A DNA stretch of 58,082 nt, taken from Clostridium sp. CAG:967. GTDB taxonomy: Bacteria; Cyanobacteriota; Vampirovibrionia; Gastranaerophilales; Gastranaerophilaceae. The DNA is taken from the NCBI GenBank assembly GCA_000433095.1, contig HF991475.1, forward strand, positions 13,353-71,434, read 5' to 3'. The position numbers and the translations under genes were made by a program. How positions within the stretch are numbered: the first letter of the stretch is position 1; each line of letters starts with the position of its first letter. Below the pieces are notes generated by a model. It was not told the origin of the DNA, did not search any database, and was given only the letters and a program-made list of their open reading frames with translations. Positions 31,915-40,722 of this stretch are shown here, piece by piece.

Positions 31915-34403
31915 AGTTTAGCGTAGGCTGCATCCATTGCTTTTATGCCTTGTTTGCCAAAGTCGATTGTGTACATCATGCTTTCGCCAATTTGCGTTAC
32001 TTCTTTGATATGACCGATACCTAATTTGTCATGGAATACTCTTTCTCCCTCATTAAAAACGTATTCTATCGGAGTTGTTGTTTCCATTTTCTTTTGGCGT
32101 TCGGCTTCTGCTTCCTGCATTGCACGTTCTTTTTGACGCTTTTCTTCAAGCATGCGTTTTATAGCATTGTCCTTAAAGAACTCTTTAACCTTTTCTTCAT
32201 CACGTTCTTTGTTTACTTTAGATTTAACAAGAATTGTGCGTGAAGGAGTTCGCTGCGGCTGCATTGGTTTTCCTGTTGCCAGCCCTTTTGTCGGCGCCAC
32301 AAACCCTTTGCCGAAACCTGAAGACGGTCTTATGTAGCCGTTGCTGTCAGCCTGGGCAGCAGAGTATGAGTAATCCGATTTTCCGGTACGAGCTTTTGAT
32401 ACGGCATTTTGGAACGTTGATGAGCCGCTTGTTGAGCCTTCAAACGCTGTTGAATTCAGCAGTTGGCGTGGAATTTCATCAATAAATCTTGAAGGGTTGT
32501 AGTACTTGTATTCACCCCACATTTGACGGCGTTTTGCAGAAGTCAGGTATAATTTTTCCTCCGCACGTGTTACTCCTACATACATAAGACGTCGTTCTTC
32601 TTCCATTTCTGATGCGTTATTAAACGTTCTCTGATGCGGGAAAACACCTTCGTCACACCCTGCAAGGAATACTATAGGAAATTCCAAACCTTTTGCAGAG
32701 TGAAGTGTCATAAGGGTTACGTTATTCGTAATATTTTCAACAGCATCGGTATCTGACACTAAAGCCACCTGCTGCAAGAATTCACCAAGAACATTGTCCT
32801 GTTCTTCGGGAACGAATTCACCCGCAACGTTTACCAATTCCTGCAAGTTTTCAATATCCGCTTCGCTTTCCGGTGTGTTTTGGGATTGTAGTTCTGCAAG
32901 ATAGCCTGTTTTTTCTATCACAAGAGTTACAAATTCCTGCAAAGAATATGAGCTTACGGCATCTTTAAATTTCAGGATAAGCTGTGAAAAATCTTTCAGC
33001 TTAGAACGGGTTCTCGGCGGAATTTCAATAGCTTCTTCTATTCTCTGACATGCAGCAAAAAGGCTTATATCTTCCTTATCTGCAAAATCAGCAAGGTTTT
33101 TGATTGTTGTGTCGCCGATTGAACGTTTCGGAACATTCACAATTCTGCGGAAACTTTGAGAGTCGTCAGTGTTATAGATTAATCTCAAATATGCAATTAT
33201 ATCTTTAATTTCTTTACGGTCATAGAATTTTAAACCGCCGTAGATTTTATACGGAATTCCCGCTGCCATGCAGGCTTCTTCAAGTGCACGGGATTGTGAA
33301 TTTGTACGGTAAAGGATAGCATAGCGATTGTAATCCCCGCCGCTGTCCTGTTTAATTCTACTTGCAATAAAGTTTGCCTCGTCGGCTTCATCCTGAGCTT
33401 CAAAGTAATCTATCAGCTCGCCGTCGCCTTTTTGTGAATACAAAACTTTATCAACACGCTCAGTGTTGTTCTCAATAATTGCGTTTGCAACATTCAAGAT
33501 ATTAGCTGTTGAACGGTAATTCTGCTCAAGTTTGATTAATTTAGTTTTTTTGAAATCCTGCTGAAAGTTGAGGATTATCGTATAATCCGCCCCACGCCAG
33601 CTGTATATCGACTGATCGACATCGCCTACAACGCATAGTGAACGTTCATCAGGGATATCTGCTTCGAGGTTTGTGTAAAGCATATTAATAAGTTTGTATT
33701 GAGCCATGTTGGTGTCTTGGAACTCGTCAACAAGAATGTGCTGAAATCTATCGTAATAAAGCTGTCTGACTTCTTTACACTGCTCCAAAAGTTTTACGGT
33801 AAGCATAAGCATATCGTCAAAATCAATTGCATTATTGTTGTTCAAAGAATTTTCGTATTCTTCATAGATAGAAGCAACCTTTTGTGATTTAAAATCTCTT
33901 GCAAAAGTTGCATAAGTGTATGCATCCTGCATTTTGTTTTTCGCATTGGAAATAATTGATTTTACAAGTTTAGGCTGGTAAACTTTATCATCAAGGTTTA
34001 ATTTCTTAATAGCCTGCTTAATCACTGCAACAGAGTCGGTTTCATCATAAATAGTGAAATTTTTATCCAGTTTTTTGCCTGATTGGAAGCTGTAATTTTC
34101 TATGTTTTCACGCAAAATTCTACCGCATATACCGTGAAAAGTTCCAACCCACATATATTTAACAACATCTTCGCCCAATATATTTCCAAGACGTTCTTTC
34201 ATCTCTTTTGCAGCTTTGTTGGTAAATGTTACAGCTAAAATATTTCTCGGTCTTACACATTTTTCTTTAATTAAATAAGCAATTCTTGAGGTAAGTAATT
34301 TAGTTTTTCCGCTGCCTGCACCCGCAAGAACAAGTAACGGTCCTTCAACGGTTTGCACTGCTTCTCTCTGTTCATTGTTAAGATTATCCAGTATATTTTC
34401 CAT
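31902..34403 (-). CDS. pcrA: ATP-dependent DNA helicase PcrA/UvrD
   Basis: 833 aa SF1A 3'-5' helicase acting in nucleotide excision repair and in clearing RecA or stalled replication. Motifs: NNEQREAVQ, AGAGSGKTKLLTSR (motif I), VDEFQDTN (II), VGDVDQSIYSWRGAD (III), LEQNYRST (IV), TLHSAKGLEF (V) and VGVTRAEEKLYL (VI). The C terminus has the basic linker and the small tudor-like domain GERVFHDKLGIGHI typical of PcrA. ATG 34403 is preferred because the upstream extension begins with TTG. Length is normal, in contrast to the EndoQ fusion at the start of the window. Confidence 0.95.
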   Translation of the reverse strand: MENILDNLNNEQREAVQTVEGPLLVLAGAGSGKTKLLTSRIAYLIKEKCVRPRNILAVTFTNKAAKEMKERLGNILGEDVVKYMWVGTFHGICGRILRENIENYSFQSGKKLDKNFTIYDETDSVAVIKQAIKKLNLDDKVYQPKLVKSIISNAKNKMQDAYTYATFARDFKSQKVASIYEEYENSLNNNNAIDFDDMLMLTVKLLEQCKEVRQLYYDRFQHILVDEFQDTNMAQYKLINMLYTNLEADIPDERSLCVVGDVDQSIYSWRGADYTIILNFQQDFKKTKLIKLEQNYRSTANILNVANAIIENNTERVDKVLYSQKGDGELIDYFEAQDEADEANFIASRIKQDSGGDYNRYAILYRTNSQSRALEEACMAAGIPYKIYGGLKFYDRKEIKDIIAYLRLIYNTDDSQSFRRIVNVPKRSIGDTTIKNLADFADKEDISLFAACQRIEEAIEIPPRTRSKLKDFSQLILKFKDAVSSYSLQEFVTLVIEKTGYLAELQSQNTPESEADIENLQELVNVAGEFVPEEQDNVLGEFLQQVALVSDTDAVENITNNVTLMTLHSAKGLEFPIVFLAGCDEGVFPHQRTFNNASEMEEERRLMYVGVTRAEEKLYLTSAKRRQMWGEYKYYNPSRFIDEIPRQLLNSTAFEGSTSGSSTFQNAVSKARTGKSDYSYSAAQADSNGYIRPSSGFGKGFVAPTKGLATGKPMQPQRTPSRTILVKSKVNKERDEEKVKEFFKDNAIKRMLEEKRQKERAMQEAEAERQKKMETTTPIEYVFNEGERVFHDKLGIGHIKEVTQIGESMMYTIDFGKQGIKAMDAAYAKLKKF

Positions 34404-34486
34404 ATCCCCTATTCCCAAAATCAATTTTTTGTGATATAATCAGCATAAACTAAAAATGTACAGATTGCAATTAGAAAGTAGGAAAA

Positions 34487-35086
34487 ATGGTGGAAACTGA
34501 TATGACAAATATAGTGATGAGTTCTGAAGATGATGCAAAAGAAAAACAAAGTTCAATAGTAGTGCCTATTGATGATATGGACACTGTGTCGTCAGATTCA
34601 CCAAGTACAGTTGATGAGCTGGCTATGGAATTAGCAACTATTCAACAATCCGCAAAAAGAATTGCAATTATAGGAAGCCGTAACCTTCCAATAACACATC
34701 AACAAATGATTGAAACTTTAACTACGGCACTTGTTATGCAGGGAAACACCATTATTACATCAGGAGGTTCTTCAGGAACCAACGCTGCTGCTATAAGAGG
34801 TGCAATGAAAGCTAATCCCGATAAATTGAAGGTTATTTTGCCGCAAACAATCGGTCAGCAGCCGAGTGACGTTCAAAACCAGCTTATCGGAGTTCCTAAT
34901 ATTGTTGAACATCCTGACAGAGCTATGATGACACTCGCTGATGCTTCACGTGTTTGTAACAGAGAAATTATTGATGATTGCAACCAGCTAATCTGTTTCT
35001 TATCTCATACAAGTAAAACATTACATAATGCCGTTCAATATGCTGAAGAAGGTCATAAGGTTATTACTGTCTTCTATCTGGATTAA
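34487..35086 (+). CDS. DprA-like Rossmann-fold protein
   Basis: 199 aa. After a disordered, acidic first 60 residues, the core begins RIAIIGSRNLPITHQQMIET and continues NTIITSGGSSGTNAAAIRGA, the pattern of DprA/Smf and related Rossmann proteins (IGSR..., SGGxxGxNxxAxRGA). It lacks the SAM and winged-helix domains of full DprA. Short proteins of this kind are annotated as DNA recombination-mediator A-like in cyanobacteria (from memory). It is divergent from pcrA and has AGGAAA before the ATG. The actual nucleotide or DNA ligand is unknown. Confidence 0.6.
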   Translation: MVETDMTNIVMSSEDDAKEKQSSIVVPIDDMDTVSSDSPSTVDELAMELATIQQSAKRIAIIGSRNLPITHQQMIETLTTALVMQGNTIITSGGSSGTNAAAIRGAMKANPDKLKVILPQTIGQQPSDVQNQLIGVPNIVEHPDRAMMTLADASRVCNREIIDDCNQLICFLSHTSKTLHNAVQYAEEGHKVITVFYLD

Positions 35087-35140
35087 TTTTTTCGCCCTCT
35101 TTAATGTCGGCTTAAAATATTACGGCGGAAAACTATTGCT

Positions 35141-36310
35141 ATGTCAGAAAAATTAAAAAAACTTACGGGCAAAAATAAAAATGACTATGAAACCGCAGCC
35201 GGTGAATTAGTCAATAATTGCGATATAGAACTTTTTAAGGAACTTGTTGAAAACGACGGTTACCTTTTTGATTATGTAAAACAAAATGTTGCCGAAAGAT
35301 TAGAAAAAGTTATAAATGAAAACAATTATAAAAACCTTTTAGAATTTCTAAAATATTATTCACCGTCTTATGAAGATGTAATTGTAACTTCACTGGTTAA
35401 ATATGCTGACGAAGATTTGACCGATGAGATGCTTAATAAACTTGAAAGCGGCACTGTTGAAGAAAAAACTTATGCGGCAAGATATTTTGCATACGTTCAG
35501 GACCCGCTTGCTCTTGATGCTTTGAGAACAAACAGCCACTCTGAAAGTGATTATTTGACTGCAAATTGTGCCTCAACTCTTGCAGTGATGAATGACAAAG
35601 AATCATACAATGTAGCAATAACAGGGCTTAATAACGGTGATGATTTTGAAAAATTGTCTGCGGTAAAGTTTCTTGTAGCTTACGGCAGCAAAGATGCATT
35701 GCCCTCAATTATTGAAACAATGAAAACTTCCGCAATGGCAGAAAACATAGCAGGAGAAATACCATATCTTGAAAACCTGTTCGAACTGTTGGAAAACAAC
35801 TACGAAGACGGTTTGCTTACATTAAATTACATTATCAACGGACTTGGTGAAATCCTTGATTTGTCATTAGTATTTGATTTTGAGCTGTTTGAAGTGCTGG
35901 AAAAACTAATCAATAACCACGATGACAGCAAAGCTGCAATTGTTTTGTTAAATGCCAAAGAAAAATTCGATACTCTGACTGAAAACGATGAGTACCTTTT
36001 TGACGTTGACAAAGACACTAAAAACGAAATTCAGGATATCAAAAAGTTATTGAAAAACGTTAACCGGAAAGAACTTGAAACACATATTAATGAAGAATTG
36101 AACGAAAACAGTCCGTTTGTGTACACAGCACTTGATTTTGCAACTGATTTAATCGCAATACGAGAACTATTAAAATCCAACAATCAGACAGTAATCCTGA
36201 AAACGGCAGAAGTTCTAAAATCGCTGGGCAACCTTGATGAAACAGCAAAAACCGTTGCACTATTGAAAGTTACCGATATCAATATAAAATCAATTATAAG
36301 GGCTTTATAA
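35141..36310 (+). CDS. HEAT-repeat-like alpha-solenoid protein
   Basis: 389 aa, entirely helical in appearance, with repeated units such as EEKTYAARYFAYVQDPLALD, ANCASTLAVMNDKESYNVAI and EKLSAVKFLVAYGSKDALPS, the helix-turn-helix pattern of HEAT/PBS-lyase-type repeats. There is no catalytic motif, signal peptide or membrane helix. Such proteins act as scaffolds. It follows the DprA-like gene by 54 bp on the same strand, but no ribosome-binding site is seen before its ATG. Distinct function cannot be assigned. Confidence 0.6.
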   Translation: MSEKLKKLTGKNKNDYETAAGELVNNCDIELFKELVENDGYLFDYVKQNVAERLEKVINENNYKNLLEFLKYYSPSYEDVIVTSLVKYADEDLTDEMLNKLESGTVEEKTYAARYFAYVQDPLALDALRTNSHSESDYLTANCASTLAVMNDKESYNVAITGLNNGDDFEKLSAVKFLVAYGSKDALPSIIETMKTSAMAENIAGEIPYLENLFELLENNYEDGLLTLNYIINGLGEILDLSLVFDFELFEVLEKLINNHDDSKAAIVLLNAKEKFDTLTENDEYLFDVDKDTKNEIQDIKKLLKNVNRKELETHINEELNENSPFVYTALDFATDLIAIRELLKSNNQTVILKTAEVLKSLGNLDETAKTVALLKVTDINIKSIIRAL

Positions 36311-36319
36311 CCGCAAGAG

Positions 36320-36347
36320 TTGAAATCCTAAAAAAATATGTTATAAT
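36320..36347 (+). promoter_or_regulatory. promoter of the plus-strand small RNA
   Basis: TTGAAA (36320-36325), 16-bp spacer, TATAAT (36342-36347). A consensus-quality promoter facing into a stretch with no coding sequence until 36626. Confidence 0.7.
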
Positions 36348-36356
36348 ATAAATATA

Positions 36357-36458
36357 GGGAAGCGGATTAAGTTCCGTTAAAACTTAACCCGCTGTCGCAC
36401 CTATAATAAAATCAGTATCAATTTTATAAAAAGCTCTAGCCATACTAGAGCTTTTTTA
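36357..36458 (+). ncRNA. putative small RNA, plus strand
   Basis: About 100 nt from a predicted start at GGGAAGCGG (36357) to the T run after the terminator hairpin (36429-36455). Near the 5' end GCGG-TTAAGTT pairs with AACTTAA-CCCGC (36362-36392), a stable hairpin. No open frame of note. The family is not recognised: no SRP, tmRNA or RNase P motifs are present. Confidence 0.55.
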
Positions 36459-36542
36459 ATTAACTCTAATTACATTATTACCTCCTCTCTCGCCCTATGT
36501 CGCTTATAGTTCGTGTGCGCTTTGGAGGTATGGGCGCTTCCC
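36425..36542 (-). ncRNA. putative small RNA, minus strand
   Basis: About 118 nt from GGGAAGCG at 36542 to the shared terminator. It begins with the same eight bases as the plus-strand RNA. CGCCC and CCTCC near the 5' end can pair with GGGCG and GGAGG further down in a-b-a'-b' order, allowing a pseudoknot that would hide GGAGG. The GGAGG is followed by TAATAATGTAA, a start codon directly before a stop codon. Confidence 0.5.
36429..36455. terminator. shared bidirectional terminator of the two small RNAs
   Basis: An 11-bp perfect stem (AAAAGCTCTAG with CTAGAGCTTTT) with a 5-nt loop and T runs on both strands, placed between the two convergent promoters. Confidence 0.75.
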
Positions 36543-36549
36543 TGAGAGA

Positions 36550-36578
36550 ATTATACAAGAAATATTATTAAAATTCAA
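36550..36578 (-). promoter_or_regulatory. promoter of the minus-strand small RNA
   Basis: Read on the minus strand: TTGAAT (36578-36573), 17-bp spacer, TATAAT (36555-36550) with TG just before it (extended -10). Transcription would start near 36543. Confidence 0.65.
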
Positions 36579-36625
36579 TAATGTTAAGAATTAGACCATA
36601 CCGTTTTTTATGTTAATATTTAAAT

Positions 36626-37162
36626 ATGGAATTCACAGAAAAAACGTTAAATTCCCAAATGGTTTATGACGGGAAAATTGTCAAAGTTTATAGGGATAAT
36701 GTTGAACTTGCTGACGGACACAAGTCATTCAGGGAAGTCGTAAGGCACTCTGGCGGCGTAGTTATTGTTGCGTTCAGGGATGAAAATACTATTCTGCTTG
36801 TTAAACAATACAGGTATCCTATCGCTAAAACTGTTCTCGAACTTCCCGCAGGGAAACTCGAAAAAGGCGAAGACCCTTTTGAAGCCGCAAAAAGAGAACT
36901 TGAAGAAGAAACAGGATACTGCGCAAATAAATGGACAGATTTGGGTTATATCAACACGTCACCGGGATTTTCCGATGAAAAATTATACCTATATCTTGCT
37001 CAAGACCTTGAATTCACCCAATGCCACCCTGATGAGGGCGAAATTATTCAGGCTTTTGAATACAAATATGAAGATGTTTTGGAAATGATTGAGAACGGTG
37101 AAATTAGTGATGCAAAAACAATTTGCGGTATTATGCGAGCAGATATGAAAAGGGTTAAATAA
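36626..37162 (+). CDS. Nudix hydrolase, ADP-ribose pyrophosphatase type
   Basis: 178 aa. The Nudix box GKLEKGEDPFEAAKRELEEE and TGY is complete. The N-terminal beta-strands EFTEKTLNSQMVYDGKIVKV and VVIVAFRDENTILLVKQYR match the ADP-ribose pyrophosphatase branch, as does the INTSPGFSDEKLYLY loop after the box. It hydrolyses ADP-ribose or similar nucleoside diphosphate compounds. The stop codon overlaps the start of the HAD-type phosphatase (TAATG), so the two are translated together. No ribosome-binding site is visible before its own ATG. Confidence 0.92.
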   Translation: MEFTEKTLNSQMVYDGKIVKVYRDNVELADGHKSFREVVRHSGGVVIVAFRDENTILLVKQYRYPIAKTVLELPAGKLEKGEDPFEAAKRELEEETGYCANKWTDLGYINTSPGFSDEKLYLYLAQDLEFTQCHPDEGEIIQAFEYKYEDVLEMIENGEISDAKTICGIMRADMKRVK

Positions 37163-37962
37163 TGACACAAATAAAAATGGTTGCAACAGATATTGACGGA
37201 ACAATAGTTAAATGGGATACGGGATTTTCAGATAACGTGAAAAACTGCATCAAAAAACTTTGTGCAAGCGGGGTTAAAGTGGTTCTTGTAACAGGAAGAA
37301 TGCATTGCGCCACAACACATATAGTAAAGGAACTCGGGCTTACAACCCCTGTTGTTTCATATCAGGGCGGTTTAATCAAAGACAGCAGCGGTACCACTCT
37401 TTATCAAAAAAATTTGGATTCCGAAACAGCAAAAAAAATTATAAAATGGGCAAAAGATAACAATGTTCACATAAACCTCTACATTGACGATAAACTTTAT
37501 GTTGAAAAGGACAATGATTTTGTAAAAAAATATACTGACGGAAAATTTGTATCATACACAGTCTGCCCGTTTGAGACTTTGAATATAGAAAATGTTAACA
37601 AAATTCTTGCAATAGATTACAACGATGCGGATAGGGTTACAGGCTGGGTTGACGAGCTGCAAAAAGCATTTCCCGAACTTTATATAGTAAAATCAACTCC
37701 TTATTTTTGCGAAATCGGCAGCTCCGATGCAAAAAAATCTTTAGGAGTTGAATTTCTGGCTAAACATTGGGGATTAAAAAAAGAAGAAATCCTGACAATC
37801 GGCGACCAGAATAATGACATTGAACTTTTAAAAGCAGGCGGAGTTGCGGTTGCAATGGGCAATGCCACAGATGAATTAAAAGCTTATGCAAACTATATAA
37901 CTGATACAGTGGAAAACGACGGGTTTGTAAAAGCTGTTGAGAAGTTTATAGAAACAAAATAA
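37162..37962 (+). CDS. Cof-type HAD-superfamily phosphatase
   Basis: 266 aa. HAD motif I is VATDIDGTIVKWD, motif II VLVTGRMH, and motifs III/IV are KKSLGVEFLA...IGDQNNDIELLKAG. A C2-type cap domain lies between about residues 85 and 185. Cof-type enzymes dephosphorylate sugar phosphates, nucleotides or pyridoxal phosphate; substrate unknown. It overlaps the Nudix gene by one base and ends in a strong terminator. Confidence 0.92.
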   Translation: MTQIKMVATDIDGTIVKWDTGFSDNVKNCIKKLCASGVKVVLVTGRMHCATTHIVKELGLTTPVVSYQGGLIKDSSGTTLYQKNLDSETAKKIIKWAKDNNVHINLYIDDKLYVEKDNDFVKKYTDGKFVSYTVCPFETLNIENVNKILAIDYNDADRVTGWVDELQKAFPELYIVKSTPYFCEIGSSDAKKSLGVEFLAKHWGLKKEEILTIGDQNNDIELLKAGGVAVAMGNATDELKAYANYITDTVENDGFVKAVEKFIETK

Positions 37963-37997
37963 AAAAAAAGCTTCCTTGATCGGGAAGCTTTTTTATT
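37963..37997. terminator. bidirectional intrinsic terminator
   Basis: AAAGCTTCC and GGGAAGCTTT pair around a TTGATC loop, followed by T6 on the plus strand and preceded by A9. It separates the convergent HAD and YbjQ-like genes. Confidence 0.8.
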
Positions 37998-38001
37998 TCA
38001 A

Positions 38002-38691
38002 TTAAGATTCGGGAAGTGTGAATTTCTTACCGCATTTCAGGCAGTAAATTTGAGTTCCCGGTTCAATGTCATCAACATCTGTAAGTCCTGTAATTTTAGC
38101 TTTTCCGTTTTCATCAGTATCAAGCTTGTATTTTGTCGAACAGTTAGGACATACGGCAAATTTATACCCTGCATTTTCGATTAATTTCCCCTTAGCTGAA
38201 ACTTCTGCGGGGATTTCAGGCTTTTTTTCATTGCAGCTGCATCCTTTGCTTTCCATATATGCATCGACAAATTCGGCTAAGATATTTCCTAGACCGCCTG
38301 TTGGAACATAATTTTTAATAGGTCTTATAACAACTGCATTGCCGTATGCAACAACTTCCGCATTGCCTGCATAAGGTGAAGATGAGATTTCAAATCTGAA
38401 ATTTATAACTGCGTTAGCCCCAATTCTTCTTGCAGAAGTCAGCAATCTGTCCAATGCTTTCTGTCTTGATTCGTCCGAAAGCTCCGTATAAGAAGACAAT
38501 TCACCGCCAACAAACTGCTTAAATCCCATAAACATATCCTGAACTACGTCTTTTGAACGCATGGAAATTCCCCATACCATACCTTTATAGTCCATAACTT
38601 CGTAACCTTGAAAACTTTCTTTTTCCGTTACAAGTATACGGCTTCCAACCTCAGGACGTGTTCCTGATAATAAATCCTCACGATTAATCAT
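38002..38691 (-). CDS. YbjQ/DUF74-like protein with C-terminal zinc ribbon
   Basis: 229 aa. The N-terminal domain resembles the YbjQ (DUF74) family (ILVTEKESFQGYEVMDYKGM, then ARRIGANAVINFRFE and YAGNAEVVAYGNAVVIRPI). The C-terminal 50 residues hold a zinc ribbon (CPNCSTKY ... CLKCGKKF). YbjQ proteins form pentamers of unknown role. A ribosome-binding AGGAG lies upstream of the ATG. It follows the small zinc-ribbon membrane gene by 9 bp, so both are one operon. Confidence 0.8.
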   Translation of the reverse strand: MINREDLLSGTRPEVGSRILVTEKESFQGYEVMDYKGMVWGISMRSKDVVQDMFMGFKQFVGGELSSYTELSDESRQKALDRLLTSARRIGANAVINFRFEISSSPYAGNAEVVAYGNAVVIRPIKNYVPTGGLGNILAEFVDAYMESKGCSCNEKKPEIPAEVSAKGKLIENAGYKFAVCPNCSTKYKLDTDENGKAKITGLTDVDDIEPGTQIYCLKCGKKFTLPES

Positions 38692-38700
38692 ATTTTTCTC

Positions 38701-38946
38701 CTATACTGCTTTGTCGTTAACATCTTTTTCTTCTGTTTCATCCAGCTGCGCCCCGCAAACCTTACAGCATTTTGAGTCCATGTGTTCCGAACGGAAAGAC
38801 TCTCCGCATTGAGGGCATCTATAATATTTTCTTGATTTTACGGATTTTTTATATGCCCAGATGCAAAACCATATAAATCCTATCAGAATTAAAATATTTA
38901 ACAGGATATTCCCGTAAATAAACTCAAGAGCTTTTACAAATAACAT
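38701..38946 (-). CDS. small membrane protein with zinc ribbon
   Basis: 81 aa. One hydrophobic helix at about 12-32 (NILLNILILIGFIWFCIWAY) is followed by a zinc ribbon CPQCGESF...CCKVCGAQL and an acidic tail. It lies directly upstream of the YbjQ-like gene, which also ends in a zinc ribbon. Function not known. Confidence 0.65.
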   Translation of the reverse strand: MLFVKALEFIYGNILLNILILIGFIWFCIWAYKKSVKSRKYYRCPQCGESFRSEHMDSKCCKVCGAQLDETEEKDVNDKAV

Positions 38947-39054
38947 ACTAAACTCCTTTCAGGTAAAAATTACCATAATTTTAAATGTTTAACATCATTT
39001 ATAAACACTACTTTTGTGAGATAATATAATCAGGTAATAAATAGAGGGTTTAAG

Positions 39055-39531
39055 ATGTACAGAATAGGTTTAGGTTACGATATTCACAAGCTTACGCAGG
39101 GCAGAGATTTGATAATAGGCGGTGTAAAAATCACTCACGAAAAAGGACTGCTGGGACATTCTGATGCGGATGTTCTGGTTCATGCAATAATTGACGGGAT
39201 GCTTGGAGCCCTTGCACTTGCCGATATCGGAACGCTTTTTCCTGATACCGATCCTTTTTACAAAGATGCAGACAGTACTGTTCTATTGAAAAAAGTTTAC
39301 GAATTGATTAAAGAAAAAAACTATGAAATCCAGAATATTGACAGCAATATTATTGCCCAGCGGCCAAAAATGATGCCTTACATTCCCAAAATGCGTGATG
39401 CACTTGCAAAAATTCTGGAAATAAATTTAGACCAAATTTCCATAAAAGCAAAAACCAACGAAAAAATGGATGCTGTGGGGCAGGAACTTGCAATCGAAGC
39501 GCACGCAGTTGTGCTTTTGAAAAAGGCGTAA
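39055..39531 (+). CDS. ispF: 2-C-methyl-D-erythritol 2,4-cyclodiphosphate synthase
   Basis: 158 aa, normal for IspF, which forms the cyclic diphosphate in the non-mevalonate isoprenoid pathway. RIGLGYDIHKL carries the metal-binding Asp and His. GHSDADVLVHAIIDGMLGA and DIGTLFPDTD are the family signatures, with NIDSNIIAQRPKM and KAKTNEKMD completing the CMP-binding site. AGAGGG precedes the ATG, with a TATAAT-type -10 about 30 bp upstream. It is convergent with the first XRE regulator. Confidence 0.97.
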   Translation: MYRIGLGYDIHKLTQGRDLIIGGVKITHEKGLLGHSDADVLVHAIIDGMLGALALADIGTLFPDTDPFYKDADSTVLLKKVYELIKEKNYEIQNIDSNIIAQRPKMMPYIPKMRDALAKILEINLDQISIKAKTNEKMDAVGQELAIEAHAVVLLKKA

Positions 39532-39536
39532 TGCAG

Positions 39537-39770
39537 TTACTCATCAATTAACGTAAAATCGTCACCCAACTTTTCTTCTACATATTTAATAAATTCTGAA
39601 AATTTCAATCCGAAAGCATTTGCTACTTGCCATATTGTTATTAACTTGCAATACCCTTGAGCTTTTTCTATACGAAGAATATTATTTTTCTCAATTCCGT
39701 AGCTTTCACCAAATTTATTCACTGATAAAGCCTTGTTCAAATGTTGAATTTTTTCATTAGTATATTGCAT
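39537..39770 (-). CDS. small XRE-like regulator 1 of 5
   Basis: 77 aa divergent Cro/CI-type HTH (ALSVNKFGESYGIEKNNILRIEKAQGYCK, then IWQVANAFGLKFSEFI). Its last residues EEKLGDDFTLIDE match the end of the paralog at 40370-40645 (EEKLGEDFTLIDE) with one change, showing a local duplication. Last gene of the five-regulator run. Confidence 0.65.
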   Translation of the reverse strand: MQYTNEKIQHLNKALSVNKFGESYGIEKNNILRIEKAQGYCKLITIWQVANAFGLKFSEFIKYVEEKLGDDFTLIDE

Positions 39771-39846
39771 TTATTTATAATAATTGATATTATTAACCAT
39801 ATAGGACATACATGTCCTAACATGACAAATTTTATTTTAAGCATTT

Positions 39847-40056
39847 TCAAGCAAACAGTTCTTTGATATCAAAATTTAAGGCTTTGGCAATATCAAACAG
39901 AGTATCAACAGGTGTATTTACTTCTGCACGTTCAATCATACCAACATAATTACGGCTTCTGTTTATCATTTCAGCTAATTTTTCCTGCGACAAACCTTTA
40001 GATTTTCGCAAGAATTTAATATTTTTACCAAGCTTTTTTAAATCAGATTTAGCCAT
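39847..40056 (-). CDS. small XRE regulator 2 of 5
   Basis: 69 aa from ATG 40056: LGKNIKFLRKSKGLSQEKLA, then INRSRNYVGMIERAEVNTP with the recognition helix and IAKALNFDIKELF at the end. The longer reading from ATG 40110 would overlap the neighbouring regulator gene, so the shorter form is preferred. No effector domain. Confidence 0.7.
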   Translation of the reverse strand: MAKSDLKKLGKNIKFLRKSKGLSQEKLAEMINRSRNYVGMIERAEVNTPVDTLFDIAKALNFDIKELFA

Positions 40057-40087
40057 ATGTTTAAATTTATAGTTAAAATATAATAAT

Positions 40088-40324
40088 TTAACTCCACTTA
40101 TACTGTTCATTAAAAGAGTAAAATTCAACCGGTTGAACTTTTAAAATCTCTAAAAGTTTAATTAGCATTGTATTACTGATTTTTCGCTCGCAACGTTCAA
40201 TATGCCCAATGTATTTTAAATTTTTAGATAATATTTCAGAGAGCTTTTCCTGAGTATAGCCTCTTTCTAATCTATACTTTCTTACCTGTTTAGTTTTATA
40301 AAAATAATCTTCAAAACTTGACAT
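40088..40324 (-). CDS. small XRE regulator 3 of 5
   Basis: 78 aa single HTH domain: KTKQVRKYRLERGYTQEKLSE, LSKNLKYIGHIERCERKIS, LLEILKVQPVEFYSF. Similar in layout to regulator 2 but clearly different in sequence. No toxin, phage or methylase partner adjoins it. Confidence 0.7.
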   Translation of the reverse strand: MSSFEDYFYKTKQVRKYRLERGYTQEKLSEILSKNLKYIGHIERCERKISNTMLIKLLEILKVQPVEFYSFNEQYKWS

Positions 40325-40369
40325 AATTACATGATATTTCTATGCTTAATGGGCACCATTAAAATTTAG

Positions 40370-40645
40370 CTACTCATCAATTAACGTAAAATCTTCACCC
40401 AATTTTTCTTCTAACATTTTAACAACATCAGAACATTTTATGCCAATAGCTTCTGAAATCTTCCAGAGATTTACGAACTGGCATTTTTGCTTGCCTCTTT
40501 CTATTTTACTTAATGTACCTTTAGGAATATCATACTCATAAGCTAGTTTTTCAAGAGTTAACTCTGATCTGTTTTTGCGTAGTTCTTTTAAGATTTCACC
40601 TAATTTTAGCGATAATTGTAAAAGTTTTTCATTTTCTTGTTGCAT
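40370..40645 (-). CDS. small XRE regulator 4 of 5
   Basis: 91 aa. HTH of the form LGEILKELRKNRSELTLEKLAYEY, then DIPKGTLSKIERGKQKCQF and ISEAIGIKCSDVVKML, ending EEKLGEDFTLIDE as in regulator 1. The shared tail indicates a conserved C-terminal function, perhaps dimer contact. Confidence 0.7.
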   Translation of the reverse strand: MQQENEKLLQLSLKLGEILKELRKNRSELTLEKLAYEYDIPKGTLSKIERGKQKCQFVNLWKISEAIGIKCSDVVKMLEEKLGEDFTLIDE

Positions 40646-40722
40646 ATTTTTATCATCGCTGATACGATTTAATTATAAGTTTCGTAAACGAAAAATATTT
40701 TAAAGGAGGACAATATGTAAAA

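Noticed and set aside
36357..36542. Single 186-nt RNA such as 6S RNA, closed by GGGAAGCG/CGCTTCCC
   Set aside because: A strong bidirectional terminator lies in the middle and a second promoter points inward from the far end; two convergent RNAs explain the signals better. The end pairing arises because both begin with the same bases.
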